From Galaxea fascicularis (taxonomy: Eukaryota; Cnidaria; Anthozoa; Scleractinia; Euphylliidae): a stretch of DNA of 64,000 nt. The notes beneath the pieces were generated by a model, which saw only the letters and a list, made by a program, of their open reading frames with translations, was not told the origin of the DNA and searched no databases. The stretch's first letter is position 1; the number at the start of each line of letters is the position of its first letter. Location of the stretch: positions 3,886,444 through 3,950,443 of the forward strand of contig OX419338.1 in the NCBI GenBank assembly GCA_948470475.1. Direction: 5' to 3'. Position numbers and translations under genes: made by a program. Below are positions 43,301 through 58,193 of this stretch, piece after piece.

Positions 43301-46300
43301 TGTAAGCAGTTTAAGTACAGCATTACCGTATTGTAAGTAGTGAGGGTAACGTAATGCAAGTAATCCTAGTATCGTGTTGTCAATAGTGTAACCACCGTAA
43401 CTTAAAACCCGAGGAGGTACCCTAGAATCCCCCACGTGTTATTATACAAGGAATTAAAAAAAAGTAAATGTGTTTTGTAGTATGCGAAGTGTTCCCGATC
43501 TGATGAAAGTAGGCGCGCACGGTGGTCACGGGTAAAATTTTAGCAGGCGCGCAAGGTGGTGTCGGGTACATGTAATTCTTGCAACCACGAGGTCGCGTTT
43601 CGTCACCATACTACGAGCGGCATTCCAAGGTGAGTATTTTGCACTCCAGTGATTTTCCCAGTTTGAATTCAAAAGCATTCAGCAGTACTGAATAGAATTG
43701 TTGAGTACAAAATTTGGTTTGTTAGACAAATCAGCAACAGAGTCGACAGACTTGTACCAAAACATCAGAATCTCAGAACAGAATCGCACCTCAATAAAAT
43801 TTTGAAACATCAAATTTTCAACAGTCGCATGCACAGTATTTATATTCAATACAAATCGTCATAAGCAGGTACTCAAAAGCGGGGACAGCTCTAGTGAACA
43901 CTATTTCTAGTTGTGAGTAGTGTTCTCTGCGCTGAAATAAATAAATATGCTAAAAAAAAAACACCACCTACAACAAGCAACAGCAAACTAACTGTAAGCT
44001 GAATACCTTGTTTGTTCCGAGATATCACAGAGCACGTTGTGCCTCTTTAAGTAATGAATGGCTTCTCCTTCCAGTGCATACTGGGGCCAGTCTTTCACGA
44101 AATCCATCTGACAGCCATACAGAATACCCGGGTAACATCTGTCAACAGTAGAGACAAACTCATATGTAGTCTTGCAAAACGTTTTCAATTGCTCTGATGG
44201 GCCTGATTACGGGCGACAGCAATTTTAGCGGATATGAGACATGCCTTTTGTTTTTTTTAAAGGTTTTTCAACTGATTGAGTTGAAATGTCCTTGCTGGTT
44301 AAAATGCTCACATTCTAGGATTAACAGAAGGAGTAATGGTTAAAAAGAGTCCGGTCACCCCTTAATACGCACTAAGGATGTCAGTTTTGGCTACAGTGAC
44401 TTAGTGATGTCACTAGTATCCGCCAAAAAGTCGACATTTGACTTGTAGTTGTTGTGCCTAGCTGTTCGTTCGAGCTCATCCACTTCACTCTTGACAAAGG
44501 TGAAAATTCGATTTTAAAAGGAATGTAACAGGTTTATGAATCTATGAGTGGTCAAAAGTACAGATTGTAATACCTTACCTTGGGCCTATTCTAAGCAGTT
44601 TGTGAGTAGGTGGAAGACACAGAATAATGTGAAGATTAGCCTTGACTCGTGTGATGAAAAACTTCATAGGATCTGCTAGAAAGTTGGAGAACTTCTTCTT
44701 GATGGCTGGCATTAAAGCCTGACAGAGACAAGGAACAAAAGCGTACATTTTGCGAGTGAGAAACAACCAACTGATATGTTGGAGAGCTGAAATACTTAAA
44801 ACACCATTTCCAAAGGTCAGTGCAGTGAGACGGTATACCAACAAATTACCTTGGGTACTCGTAACAGGTAGACCCAGTGATAGCCTGAGCTTTACCTAAT
44901 GGTATCTATGTGACCGGTGTTAACCAAGCAACTAAAAGTGACCAAATTGCGGTAGCTTATTTAACAAATAATTTGTAGGCTTTTAGATCAGTGGGAACGA
45001 CCTAAAGCAACTGCTGTGTAATATTTTACCTGAAGAAGACTGTCCAGTTCATCTGTTGAGAAGAGAGGAGGGTACTCTCCACTGATTAGCAAGCTGTTCA
45101 AAGCGTCAAGATACATGTCATCCCGCAGATCTGCTGCCTGAAACAAACATTCACGAAAGTTAATAATAGTGAAGGGACCAGTGTCACTGAATTTGCATAG
45201 AACCATGCTGCCAAACTGTAGCTCTGGCTTGCATAGTGTGGTTATCTAAGAGTGTTACGAGATACTACAATCTTGGACAAAACTATTTGAGAAAACTGGC
45301 CTCTCCGCGTCCAAAAATCGTTCAGGGAAACGGGGGGGGGGGGGGGGAGGGTGGTGGTGAAACTCAGTTGTTAGCGTTTTCACATAAAGGGGCTTTGGAG
45401 CTCAATTTTCTAAACAGTTTGGTCCAAGATTGTAGCACACTGCAGGTTTACGTAAAGAACAATGTAAAATCGTTACCCATCTATATACGTCGGCAGAAAG
45501 ATACAATGATAAGTTGGACCCAGAACTATGTCAGAGGGAATCGACATTCTGCCTTGCTCTTCAGGTCGACAAATCAAATGAACACTAAATCAACTCAAGT
45601 CAAATGAAATATTGGTTTTTGAGGGAGGGGAAAACAGGAGTACCCGGACAGAAACCTCTCAGAGTAGAGAACCAACAAACTCAGCCCACTTATGACGCCG
45701 AGTCCAGCAATCGAACCCGGGACACATTGGTGGAAGGCGAGCAGTCTCACCACTACGTCAACCCTGCTACCCCATTGGGGAAAAAGTAATAGGTTGGAGT
45801 CAAGACACAATAGCAACAATGAAAAGGTAGTAGCCGCTAAAAAAGACAATTTTATATCTTTTGCAACCAACACAAACCTGTGCTACTCTCAATTCAGCCC
45901 AAGAAAACGTCCGAATTGAAATGGTAAATTGAAAGCTAAGCGAAACCCTGTTTCGTGCGGAATAAGAGTGATTCTCTAAACCAGTGATAATTTATACGCG
46001 TGAAAATGTAGAATAAACTTTGTAGCGCAATTAATGGCATAGACTAAAGAATTTTTGTTTTTTAGATCATCTGCTGAAACAACACAGAAAAGCAAACGTT
46101 TAAACGGTGCTCCTTCTTCGTCAGTGGTTTGAAAGTGCTTTCAAACAGGGAGCACCCTCGAAACGGCTAGTTTTCCGCGACATTTCAGAGCTTAATTTAA
46201 AAAACAAAAATTCTCTAATGCGGCTAGGGCTGGAGACTAACGGTAGCCAGCTCAGACGAGTAAAAATTCCGTTTTGGCTAGTAGGTTTTGCGCTTTACTA

Positions 46301-49300
46301 GTCATTTTGGCCAGTGAAAATGTTAGCACAAAACATGTGCACCAGCCACTTGGCTAGTAAGCTGAAAAGTTAGTCTCGAGCCCTGAATGCCTACTCACAG
46401 TGAAGAGAATAGTTGTGGTCTTCCCATCACAGCCAGCTTGGCGCACAGCAGATCTGAGTCCATCTAAAAAGGTGTTAGGATAGGTGCAGTCCACTGGGTG
46501 AATTGGGTACTCCAACATGTAAAGAGCCAACGCTGCTAAAGAGGTCAGATGGGCACCAATGGAGCCAATCAGCAATGCATTGCCCCTGTAGAAAAGAAGA
46601 AAAGAAAGCAATTAAATGAATAGGCTAAGGCTGTTGGATGGTATTTTATAGGTTAGCCATGGTATACTGACTGATAGTAGCAGTGCACTTACAAAGACCT
46701 TGGGCTACGAGATCAACCTTGCATCTATCTGTTGAAAGTGTTTCCTTTCACCTAGCTTGCATCTTGCATGGGCACCCAACGACAAGTTTCGGTAGATATC
46801 GGTGGGTAGTTCGCCTTACATTTTCGGGGCATCGATCAAATAGTGCACTCGGATTTTCGAAACTGTAACGTGACCAAAAGATTCACAGTGGGGAAGACGT
46901 TTTGACGTTTTCAGAAGGGTATTTTTATTGTTTTTAGCACTCAAAAACCTCAGCTATCATTTCGGGAAAGCAAATAGTTCCCTGGTTCGTGGAAAGTTCA
47001 CTTTAGCTGGCAATTTCTCAAAGGAAGATTTTGTTCCCTAAAATTTTCGGCTAGAGAATCCGAACAGATCTAATTCGTCTTTAAACAGGCTTTAATTAAA
47101 CACCATAAGGTACTTAAAAATGTCGTTTTACAGCTTTTGGTTGATGTGGCTCGTTGGGTGCCCCTGACCTTAAGGCAACCTTGCTGATTACATTCTCGTG
47201 TCGGCATTATAGCTTCTATTGGGCTAGCATGTTTTTTCAGTACTCTTAGCGCTGCTGGGGCCCGTTTCTCGAAAGTCCCGCGAACTTTTCGGCCCCGAAA
47301 AGCCATTTCAAAAACTGCGATCCGCTTATTTTAAAACCTGGCCTTTCACTGTGATTTGAAAATAAGAAAGGGCAAATTTGTTGAAAAGTGTCATTCTTGA
47401 AAACGTCTTCGTTTTAGAGATACGTAGGAAATTATAGAACCCGGGAGAAATAGGCCCGAAAAGTTTCGGGAGTTTTGAGAAACGGGCCCCTGCAAGACAG
47501 AATGCCAGTTCTTCTCCAGGGGTGAAACAAGAAGATAACCGAGAAGGGTCTAGGACCGAGGGCCTGCAAATTTCACCCTCGGTGCTTCTCACTCCTGAAC
47601 TTTGGACTCCGGAACGTTTTTCTCCGATCGCGCCTTTTCAGACTCGTTTCTAGGTATGAGTACTACTACAGTTTACAAAGAAGGCAGCAAAGTCTTATTT
47701 ATCTATCGGTGGTGACCTCCGTTTACCTGTTTTTGTAACACAAGATTCTGTGCAAGCGAACCACATGGAACATCACGTGGGATGATATGCTCAAGTCAAG
47801 TCCATCGCCACTGAACTCATCGTTATAACGTTTCAAGAAGTTTTGCAAGCAAGGAGAAACGTCGTCAATGCTGTCTACAGCTTGAAGAAGGATCTGCATA
47901 GATAACAAAATAACGCGTTGTACCTACAACTCTAAGGCATCACCGCAAAAGGGCGTTACCCGGGTAGAGGCAGGGTACCCTAAGAAATTGTTGGTGGCGA
48001 TGCGAAAATCGGTCTCAAATTCCGAACCGTTTACACGCACAACAGACTGGAACATATTTCAAAGGAGGAATAATTCCTTCTCCTTCTCAGCTGTTTTGAT
48101 CAATTATAAATGCTTAAACGCCCTGGGGATTCTCTTAAATTTGTACCCCTGTAGCAGCATTTATGGGCTCCTGACCCCTGTTGAGGGTTTAGGCCAAAAT
48201 GGCAAAATCACCTTCAGAGCAGTATGGCCCCAAAGCCTAACCTATCACCCCTGCTGTAACTTGTTTATACAGGGAACTACCCCTCCATCAATAGTAAAAT
48301 GTTAGTATCTGGGAAACGCCGCACTTTCCCCACCCCTAATCCAACTTTAACTCTAACATGTTCACCTATTACAATTTGTTGGGTTAAGGGAGGGGTAGGT
48401 GCGTAGTTGCCAAGCTACTGACACTGATCCAAGTAACCCACCCACCAGAATTCGAAGCAAACACATGTAAGCGGGAAAAACGTATGCAAGTGAGTACGAT
48501 TGGTTTGGTTTTCACTGGGTAAAAAAGTGGCAGGAGGCATCGCTAATCAATCACAGAACGTATTCAAGCGAACCCGCTGCAAACGCAAACTGCACACAAC
48601 TAAACAAACCTTTGGAAGTGTTCGTCCTTGGGTAACAGGCCGCTGAGCATACATTCCAGCATCCAAAGGGAATGTAATAAACAGAGGAGATGGAGAGTTG
48701 GCTGGCAACTCCGGAAAATTCTGAAAAACGAAAAAAAAAAAAGAAAACAAACAAACTCGCCACAATGTTCTTCTATGATGATCAGCGACAGACAAAGGCT
48801 GCATACAGAGAACGAACAAATCCGAAAAACGTTTCTGTGCGGACAAAACTCAACGTCTTGCGTTCAGGAGCAGTATATCAGCCCTTCAACTTCAATTCCG
48901 TTTTAACTTGCTAATTTCCACTGCAGTGTTCTTCTCTCAAAAAAAAAAAGATCATCCCTTGCATGACCGTCAAAAACGCTTTCCCAAATGGTTTTAATCA
49001 TTTTTTCCTTTAACCACCGGCAACACAAACAAATACTGTTTTCAGTTTTGTTTCCCCAGCTGTTTTCTCTCGCCAGCCACCTTAAACTGATTTGAAGACG
49101 TTAATGAGAATTAAAGAAACCTTCAATCCTTCCACAGAGCTGAAAACTCATTAATCTATGCGCTTTGTTTTTCTTGATATTTCGAACCAAAATAGACGCA
49201 AAAAATGACAGAAAACTACACGCATTTTTTGCATAAGTGTCTATAATCGTTTCAGTGGAGATGATACACATAGATGAAACCTCATTAAGAAAAAGGAAAA

Positions 49301-52300
49301 CTAACCCAAATGAAAACCCTATGGTGCTTCAACATGCAGTAAACATAGACAAGATATTTGGCAACAATTTGGGTAACAAGAAAACAAACACGGAAAAGGG
49401 CACAATAAGACATGAATTCTACCTCTTTAGTGACAGCCTTCAGAGTCTTTTCAAACCATTTGATGTCAACTGAGCGGGAAATACGGTCCTTAACAACTCT
49501 CGTAATCTCGTGTTGCCACAATGACACCATGTACTCTTCATCGGCTCGCATTTCCTCGGAACAGTTTTTAAGCCCCTATGAGCAAATGAACGTTACAAAA
49601 TAATGGTTACTTTTCTTCTTTTATGACCCTAATTTTATGTTAAAGAGACACGTCCCAGATAACAGAGTGCTGGATTAAAACCTTTTGCATAAAACCTCAG
49701 TCGCGTGATGACGTCGGCATTTATGTATTGCATCGGGCTCAATTCAATTCAATTCAATTCAAACTGTTCAAGTTTGTTCCGACTGAGGAATATTGCTTGT
49801 AATATAAGCTTCATAGTTTCCTTTAGGTCTCCTCGCCATTGTTAAATCTATTCTTTCTGTTTTTTATTTTTCATTATATTTCTGGTATGGCAAAATAGAT
49901 AAATAAAATAAAATAAAATAAATAGTGGAAATCGTAATTGTTGACAGGAACAAATAAGTTCAAAATTATCTGTTTCTCTGTTATCTCGCCGTTTTAGTAT
50001 ACACTAAAACAACTATTCATCTCAGTGCCGGTGGCCAGTAATGGACATTTACCTCACCGATCCACGCCTCGTTAAGTACCCCCAACCTCCACTTCGTATG
50101 TTTAATCAAATGGTGACGAGTGAAATTAGGGAATAATTTCACGCGCGTTTTGTCCAAATTCTAATAATTGGAGTTTGGACAAAACGCAAGTAAAATTATT
50201 CCCTAATTTCACGAGTATACCATTTGATTGCCTATTAATATCATGGGTGACAAATTACGCTCACAGTCGTTGATTTTTGACTTATTTATTGTATCGAGAA
50301 CTCCACGCATTGAAATGTTCAAAGCATACTTTCAGGTAAAGTTCACAATTTTTTTCAATGTAATGTTTCGACCAAAAGCCCTTTGAAATCCTTCTTGTTG
50401 TTTACAAAATGTTTCAAAGTTGAGTCAACTGTCAAATCTTCGTTACATGATTCGCTATAATTCGTCAAAACGGCGCCTGTGTAAAATGCGCCTAAAATCC
50501 GATCTCGGTCATCTGTATATTTGTCTCCGAGGTAACACATTTTGAAGTATAAATTGTCGCTAAAAGTTTATTATATGGTCAAAGCAAACAGGGCTAGATG
50601 AAATTCAAGCGAAAATGTACAAAGTTAAAACTTTAAGAACTCGTAAGCACATCCATAACATCTTTGAACCTGGAGCGCCATCTTGACACAAAACGTTGCC
50701 ATGGCAATTTTGTAATTTCACATGTGAAATTATAAATTAACTCTGAAATTTCGCGCCAAAATTAAGGAGTAATTTGTCACCCATGATATTAAGTGAATAA
50801 CTGTTAACTATACCGGGCTATATACCAGTTCGTCATGTCAAGATTTCACAACAGTTCGTATCGAGCACAGTTAACCAACGCTGAAATAAGTTCACTACAG
50901 AATCAATCACCTGAAAGACTCTGGTGATGTCTCTGAGGTGAAACTGGTAATGATATCTGCCTGGGGTGGGGGACGGTCTCAGTACATCCTGCATGCTTGT
51001 TAGCAATGCACATGACGCCATCACTATTTGCTCATGGAACTCCTGAGGTAACCCCATGCCTTGATTCTGGGCCAGGTTTGCCTTTAAAGGTAGAAAAAAT
51101 AACCAGTATGAAAAAAAAAGCTGTAAAACAACAATCACTTGTTCATGAAGTGAAATTTACGATTTTAATGGCTTGTTTAGAAATGAGAATATCAAGAAGA
51201 TTGAACGACTAAGAAGGAGTCTCAATAGTGGGAATGAAATAGATACGATATCACACTCCAGGGAGGAAATAACCAGGAGAGTTTCTACCCTGCGTGGAAG
51301 GGATACCAGTCCATCACAGGGCACTCAGCATGAACTGACAAGGAATATTACTATTCCATGCCGGATGGGATACTAGTCCATCACCGGATACCCAGCATTC
51401 TGGTAAGAAGAGACTAGGAGCTGTACCACTCGCGCGGATGAGAAGCTAGTCCAGGATACTCGGCACGGAGTGAATAAAAGTATTTATTCCACATTCCCCT
51501 GCATGGTCTTTCCTTCACATTTGGGATGGGAAGCTAATTTCCTGCGAAGACACTCAAACACCACTAGAACTAAAAAAAGGCTAACTAACAACGTACCTCC
51601 AAGATTGACGTCACAATAGTAAAAAGAGAGTCCACCATGGGGGCAGGCAAACGGAACACAGCAAAATGGCGCTGAAAGATACACACCATAATCATGACAC
51701 TAAGAAACAATAACTTCACTTAACTTCATCCCTTTACAATTCCCGCGACAGTTTCAGAGAGTGAGCAGTAACAATACTGTTTTCGTTTTCTTGGAGTAAC
51801 AGGGTAATTTGCGGTACATTTGTTGCTGATAGTTGTTTTATTCTCCATGTTGCTGAGGCCACGCCTTCCTTATGTAACTTGCTGACAAACTTGACCTATA
51901 AATAACAACGCACCATTACTTCTTGGACACGTAAGCTCACCTTCAGTCTCTCAGGAATTTGCTGATGGTTACCACTGGTCACTGGTTCTGACTGCATGTT
52001 CATGGCTGCCGTTACCACGACGCCCTCCAAGACACGACGGTCAAATGGCTTTTTAGTGTTGAAGAGGACCTTTTCATCCAAGACTTGCCGCAGCAGCTGA
52101 GAACAAAAATATGTTAATACATAAAGCCGGAAAACGTGGTTGTGTGAGGTTATAAAGTAAAAGAGCTTCTACATAGGCTTTCACGGGCCAAAACGTAATG
52201 TTCTGATTCTGTATTAACTACTTCTCTAATCGATCATGAGCATGCAATTTCAAATATAATTTCTGGCGTTATATCAGCCACAAGGACTACTCAGTGGAGA

Positions 52301-55300
52301 CGAGTTCTTTCTTTTACAGAAAATTTGGTTTTATCAACGAAGTTGATAATGTAAATTGACCAACGTAAGGTCGGAATTCTAGAAGCGGACATTTTTTTTT
52401 TGAAATGTCAGCTTTTTAGAATCCCTTTTAGAAACTCCGTTGACAAAACCAAATTTTGTGTACAACTCCCCCACCAATGCAACACCACAACTTCTTTAGA
52501 AACTACCATCTTGTTTCTTTTATTGACCGATGGGAGTTTTGCTTCTAAAATGGAGTGGACGTCACAAAAAATTGGGATAGTTAAACCGTTTATCTTAATG
52601 ATTCCATGGCCGTATTACTTCACATCGAGAAAACCTTAACGCGGAGTAGCTACCGTTTCAAGAAAGTCATTAAGTAATTCTACTCTCAGTGACGGAAATA
52701 GCCAAAGTACAAACAAGGGAATTCAGTGTAACAAACCTCGTTAACCTGCTGTACGCCAAACTCATCTGGCTTTGGAAGACTTAGGTCATCGATGAACATG
52801 TTGAGTACCTTTCCTTTCTTCGCTCCATAAACGAAACCTAAAAACGGAAAATATTGTGGTTTACGATATCCCAAAACAGATCACATCACATTGCAAAGTT
52901 TCTGTCACAAAACTGAAAAACAAACTACCAATGCTTCCGAGCATTTTGGTGAAAAGTTGTCGCTGTTATGGAGCACGAGGCTTAAAACGATTACATGCTT
53001 TTTTACATAAGAATAGATTAACCAAAACTGATTCAATTATAGATCGTGACCAACCTCGTTCCCAGGGTCTCTCTTCTTCCCTTCCCCTGAAAGAAGAGAA
53101 ATCCTGGGAACGAGGTTGAGATTGTGGCTACAAAACATCACCAGCATTCGGTCACTCTGGATATGGGACTTACGAGGTTATCTTACCTTGCCTGTGATAA
53201 ACATTATGCTCAACAAATTGTTGTAATGACGCTGCTCCTGAGGTGCCAGAGTAGACATAACGCTTCACAATCTGGTTCTTGTCTTCTGGATAACAGCATT
53301 TAAAGCAAAACGTTAAAAGCGATAGAAACGAATAACACATCAAACTATTTCAGCTTTCCCTGATTCATTCTGATTAATTCAGTAGAGTTGATTTATCTTT
53401 ATCAAAATCTTAATTTGGTTTCTTGACACCACTCGAGCAATATCTTAAATCAGGACATTGTGGTCTGCAGAGGAAATCCTAACAAATGATACACAATTCC
53501 CTGACTTTTCCCTAACCTCTAACAAAATGTTTTTCCCCGATTTCTCCCTGGCCGTACAACCTACATGCACTACCTTTGCAAACCTTGCCAACCGTCAATC
53601 TCTACACTATTAAGAGTAAGTCACAGAGCCTCTCTGAAGCTTGTAATTCTAACCTTGTTTGTCCAGGAAGTCGTTAATCAGGGACGTTTTGCCACAACCT
53701 ACTGGCCCTGTTAACAAAATGTTTCTGCCAGAAGCACTGGCTAGCTCCATGAACTGACGCGTACGGATCTAAACAACAAAAATAATGTCAGGTTTCGCAG
53801 AGAAATATCTTAAGTATAACTTAATTCTTGCCTTCCACACATTTCTTTTCCTTTCCTAGGTATCACCCTAGCATGTTTTCAGTATACCTCTGTGTTAACT
53901 GACATTACAAACGCTTAAACGTACTGTGTCAATGGTATCCACGAACACTTCTCCAAGAAGATCTGCCGCATCAAAGTAACTTACTTCGGGCACTCTGAAA
54001 AAACAAAGGTCCAACAAACCGTTATTTAATTAGAATTGAAATAATTTATGCCTATCACTAGGGCATTCAAGGAAACCAATATCCACAACTGCCCGGCAAA
54101 AACTAGGGCCAGGTGATGCATTGCAGCAGCAGAACTATCGAAATATCTAATTTCCTTGTCTGAATTGCACGAGGGTATCTGCCTATAGAACTAGCATACA
54201 CAGTCTCCTTAAGGTACAATTCCCGGATCCGGATTACCAACACTACCTGTTATCATCACATATGACAGATTGTCATCAGCACAAAAGATGAAAACAAACA
54301 AAACCAGTCCTTTTTCAAATACTTTACGTGCCACGTTCCTATACTTAAACTGCACCAACCTTGACTGCCAAGGATCCCACTCGCCAGACTCATCAACATA
54401 ATAATCAAACACAGAGATTTCTTGATCATAATCTGGGAGTGCACTGGTAAGGGAGAGAAGAAGTTCACTGAACCTCTTTCTGTCTGTTTCATCTAAAAGT
54501 CCTCCAAATGACCAGATCAGAGAAAACAGGTACAACCTCTCAATATGAAGTTCACCACCAATATCAGTGTTGCCCTAAAACGAAAACGGTAAAAGGATGA
54601 ATTAAATCATATTCATAATAACGACGACGAATAACGAAGACGACGACAACGAACGACGACAGCAACGACGACAACAATCACGACGACGAACGACGACCAC
54701 AACGAAGCCGAAGACGAACGACAACGACGATGACGACGACCTCGACCACGAAGACAGCAACCACGACGACAAACGACGACGACGTTTAGTATGCGAAGAG
54801 GAAATCTCCATGTTTTATTAAGACGGTTGCCAATGGTCTTATTGAACAATGTTGACGCGTGTGTATAACTTTTGTAAACTCCTTACCTCGAGTAGAGCCT
54901 TTAACATTGCAAGACATGTGTGAAACAGTCCAACCTCACAAATTTTCATAAATGGTCTGTGAAAGAAACAAAACCAGCAATGTTGAGCAAACCAGTGTTT
55001 ACTTAATTATCCGGAACTTTGATCACGTCCTTTCTTCCTCTCATGTGGTTAGCCGGGTAAATAGTGAATAATTCCTGACGGTATGTATTTTGTAATGTTT
55101 TTGTCCGTAAAAAAGGTAAAGAGTCAAAAACAAAGAACACATATGTTGCTAGATGCACGAAGAAACTTATTTTTGTCTGCACAAAACATTCACACTCTGA
55201 ACAAATGATTTCTATGGTGAGCAAGACTACCCTGACTTCGCGTTTGAAGCTCGTTAATTTTCCACCATACACTGCACAATGTTTCATACACTTTTTAATG

Positions 55301-55549
55301 GAAAAGTCAACGAATACTATGGATGTCTTCATTTAAATCTTGCTCCATCATAAACCTGATATTTAAGAAATAGAAAACATGTACCGTGTTTCTATCGAGT
55401 AATAGCAACACGAGTGGAAGTTTCGGAGAACAAACATAGAAACACGGAGAACATGTTTTCTATTTCTTTTAGAAAACACCGCGACGAAAATTGATGTAAA
55501 TTCTCTTTGCTCGCGTCATCATTACGTCAACAGCTCCTGCTAGTTTGTA

Positions 55550-55581
<32 letters not shown>

Positions 55582-58161
55582 TCTAACCAATCAACGCGCG
55601 TATTTTCTAAGGACTGTTTTCTAAATTATAATACATCTGCAGATAGAAACAGTTATCCCAAACCTTGCTTCGTACTGGACAAATTGTGAGATGACATCCA
55701 CTGTCTTGTTAAACGCTCTCTGCAAACACTGAAGAAGGAGCCACAAAGTTAACCTTAAATTAAACATGAATATCAGAATGCACATTCTCCACACTGCTCG
55801 CCATACAGTTTCGATGGTGATGATAAGGAGAATTTGCCAAGTTATAAAAGGAAGGGAAATTTTGCATTAAAAGATTGACAAAGGAAGCGTATTGAAACCA
55901 AGATTGGGATTGGTTGATTTAAACCACAACTTTGAATGTGATTGGTTGATTTAAAATACTACTTTGAATGTGACTGGCTTATTGAACTGTCCGATAACAA
56001 AGTGTCCAATGACAACCTGTCCAATAACAACTTGGCGAGTGAATTAGTGGAAAACAGGAGTTTTTTTGAAACCAATCACAGTCGAGGAAATTGTAATTTT
56101 TATGATTAAGTTTGTAACAGGAGGGTTTTAAAATATTCGAAATTGCTTACATGGCTTTCTTGGGGAGACCTGTTAACCAGCCAGGCTTCTGCCAATGGCC
56201 TCCATCCTAACACACTCTCATCCATGTAGACTACGCCCTGAAAACAATCACAGAAAAATAATCTTACTTCGTACTACCTTACAAAGATTTAACATAAGTT
56301 TTGTAATGCCACCAGCAAGGTAGCAGAACATGCTGTGTAAGTTAGACTTTTAAGTCTTGGATTAAACTGACAACCTAGGTTCGCCTCAACGAATAATTTT
56401 AGCAAACCAATCGGTGATCTCATTCAAAATCGAGGAATTATAGCATAAGAACTTCACGATTGTACTGACAAAGAGACATATATCTTGCAGAAGCCCACAT
56501 TCAGTGCAAGTCTTTGCAAAACACCCAATGGTATGGCGAATCCATTTGTGAACACAGTTTTCTATTTAACCCAGTATTCAAAAATGTCTTGCTTACGGCA
56601 AATTGGACCACAGAGATAAATGGTATTTGAGCCTCTAGTAGATACAACACAAAAAAATTCAAAATAAGTGAGAAACGAAATGTCTTCTATGCAGACTTCA
56701 AATTGGTAGTTTTATGTAAAGAAGGCTGTATGATGATGCAAACAACAGCTACGACAAGGCAACAATACCTTGCTATCTTTATGTGATTGACTCAAGTGGC
56801 AAGTGTCAGTAGAAACGGGAGATCCCTCTCCGAACAAGGAAGATCAAAGAATCACTGAAGTTGGAATCAACTAACCTACACTATAGACATCATACTAATA
56901 GAACGCAATGTCCATGAGTAAATTTCCACTACTTTACGTAGCAAGATTGGAAGAGCAGAGGTAGCTTTCTCCTGGTATCAAATTTCCGCATTTAATTCTT
57001 TAACTGATTACATATCAGGGCAGCTTTTAAAGCCAAAACCAAACCAATTACTACAGCCAATCACAACAGATCGAAAAAATGCAATGAGCAATGAGCCAAT
57101 CAGAATTCGAAGCAACTACATGTAACCGTCGTGAAGCGCGGGAAAATGCAGGCGTGCAAGTCGCGATTGATTGATTACTTTCGATTTTGAATTGAAAACC
57201 GCTCAAAAGTACATCTGTACAAATCTTACACATCGGGAAACTGTGCTCGGCGAAGCATCTGTCAAATCATCAGTCTCAAAGAGCAACTTGACGTTCTCTG
57301 ATAGATACAGCCTCTCGCCATTCAGCAAGTTTAGATACTAAAAGAGAAAGCAAAATGTCATAGAGTTACCAAAATAAAATGCATATCAGGTGGAAAAACT
57401 GAGACTGTTTTTGAGTTCGTTTCACATTTTTCCATAAACTACTGCGGTATGAAGCCACACACAAACGCTATGAATTCGGTTCAAAGAATCTTTTCACCAG
57501 TTTTAGCAAATCGTTCATTTTCATATGAATTACTCTCCTCGCCATAGCATATGCCTATAAAGCCTCTGCAATAACTCTCATAAACATTTTAGCGTATAAT
57601 ACAAATTTAATCACGTTACTTTGAAATCGTTCAAAACTCATAGCCACACAAAAACAAAAACACAACAAACGCTAAGACTTTTAACCGTAAAATAACGCAA
57701 CTGCACATTCTTGAAATCCACAGAACACACAAAACAAATTATTACTTGTCCTTTATCCAGAGCACTGCTTAGAAATTCAGCCCATCCATGATGCAAAGGT
57801 GCGTCTAAACAGATCCATGTTGTCATCTTGTGAACACTATGTTCTTTGTTTGCCTTCCTGAAGAAAGCTGTGAATATGCCGTCTTCAAAATCAGATGATG
57901 CGTTCACTTTACCAAACATGAGTGTAGGATCAGCCACTCCCAGCGGATTGATTCTTTGCAACTTGTGAGAATGCATTTGAGATCCAGTGTTTTTGTGTTT
58001 AATGAGGGAACATTCACTGAGGGTTTCGACAAGTCCTGCGATGCAGGATGATTTTCCAGTACCCGGTGGTCCAGCCACAATGATCCCTAAAAATGTCAAA
58101 ACAGAAAAGGAAAAAACGCAGTAAGAATAACGATGATTCGTGGCTCACACGGCGACGGAAG

Positions 58162-58193
<32 letters not shown>

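Larger units (their letters stand above)
42636..48720 (-). other. DNHD1: DNHD1-like AAA4 region (exons 21-27)
   Basis: Exons 48610-48720, 47727-47893, 46399-46585, 45030-45137, 44579-44718, 44007-44138, 42636-42947; residues about 933-1317. Landmarks: SSHVMFHVVRLHRILC (the D...H..RI.R helix), then RGNALLIGSIGAHLTSLAAL, where other dyneins have a GVGGSGKQSL P-loop; the Lys and Gly-Ser-Gly are gone. YLDALNSLLISGEYPPLF, RVKANLHIILCLPP, CQMDFVKDWPQYAL (family CT.DW...WP..AL) and a long last exon, 42636-42947, with TTYVQFMHCFRHIF (the P..YL.F...F motif) follow. AAA4 nucleotide binding is therefore unlikely (inference from the lost residues). Confidence 0.84.
49423..54574 (-). other. DNHD1: DNHD1-like AAA3 region (exons 12-20)
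   Basis: Exons 54345-54574, 53925-53994, 53654-53768, 53187-53285, 52737-52837, 51941-52096, 51597-51671, 50911-51081, 49423-49575; residues about 543-932. Exon 14 carries an intact P-loop, GPVGCGKTS, and exon 16 the Walker B MFIDDLSLP. RHFAVFRLPAP, RYHYQFHLRDITRVFQ and LWQHEITRVVKDRI are the usual AAA3 exits. This is the best-preserved nucleotide site after AAA2. The exon 12 donor was placed at GTATAG (54344) rather than the weaker GTTGGT 15 nt earlier; both keep frame. Confidence 0.86.

Noticed and set aside
54613..54849. Long Ser/Arg/Val-rich minus-strand open frames
   Set aside because: They are translations of an (ACG)n-type low-complexity tract.
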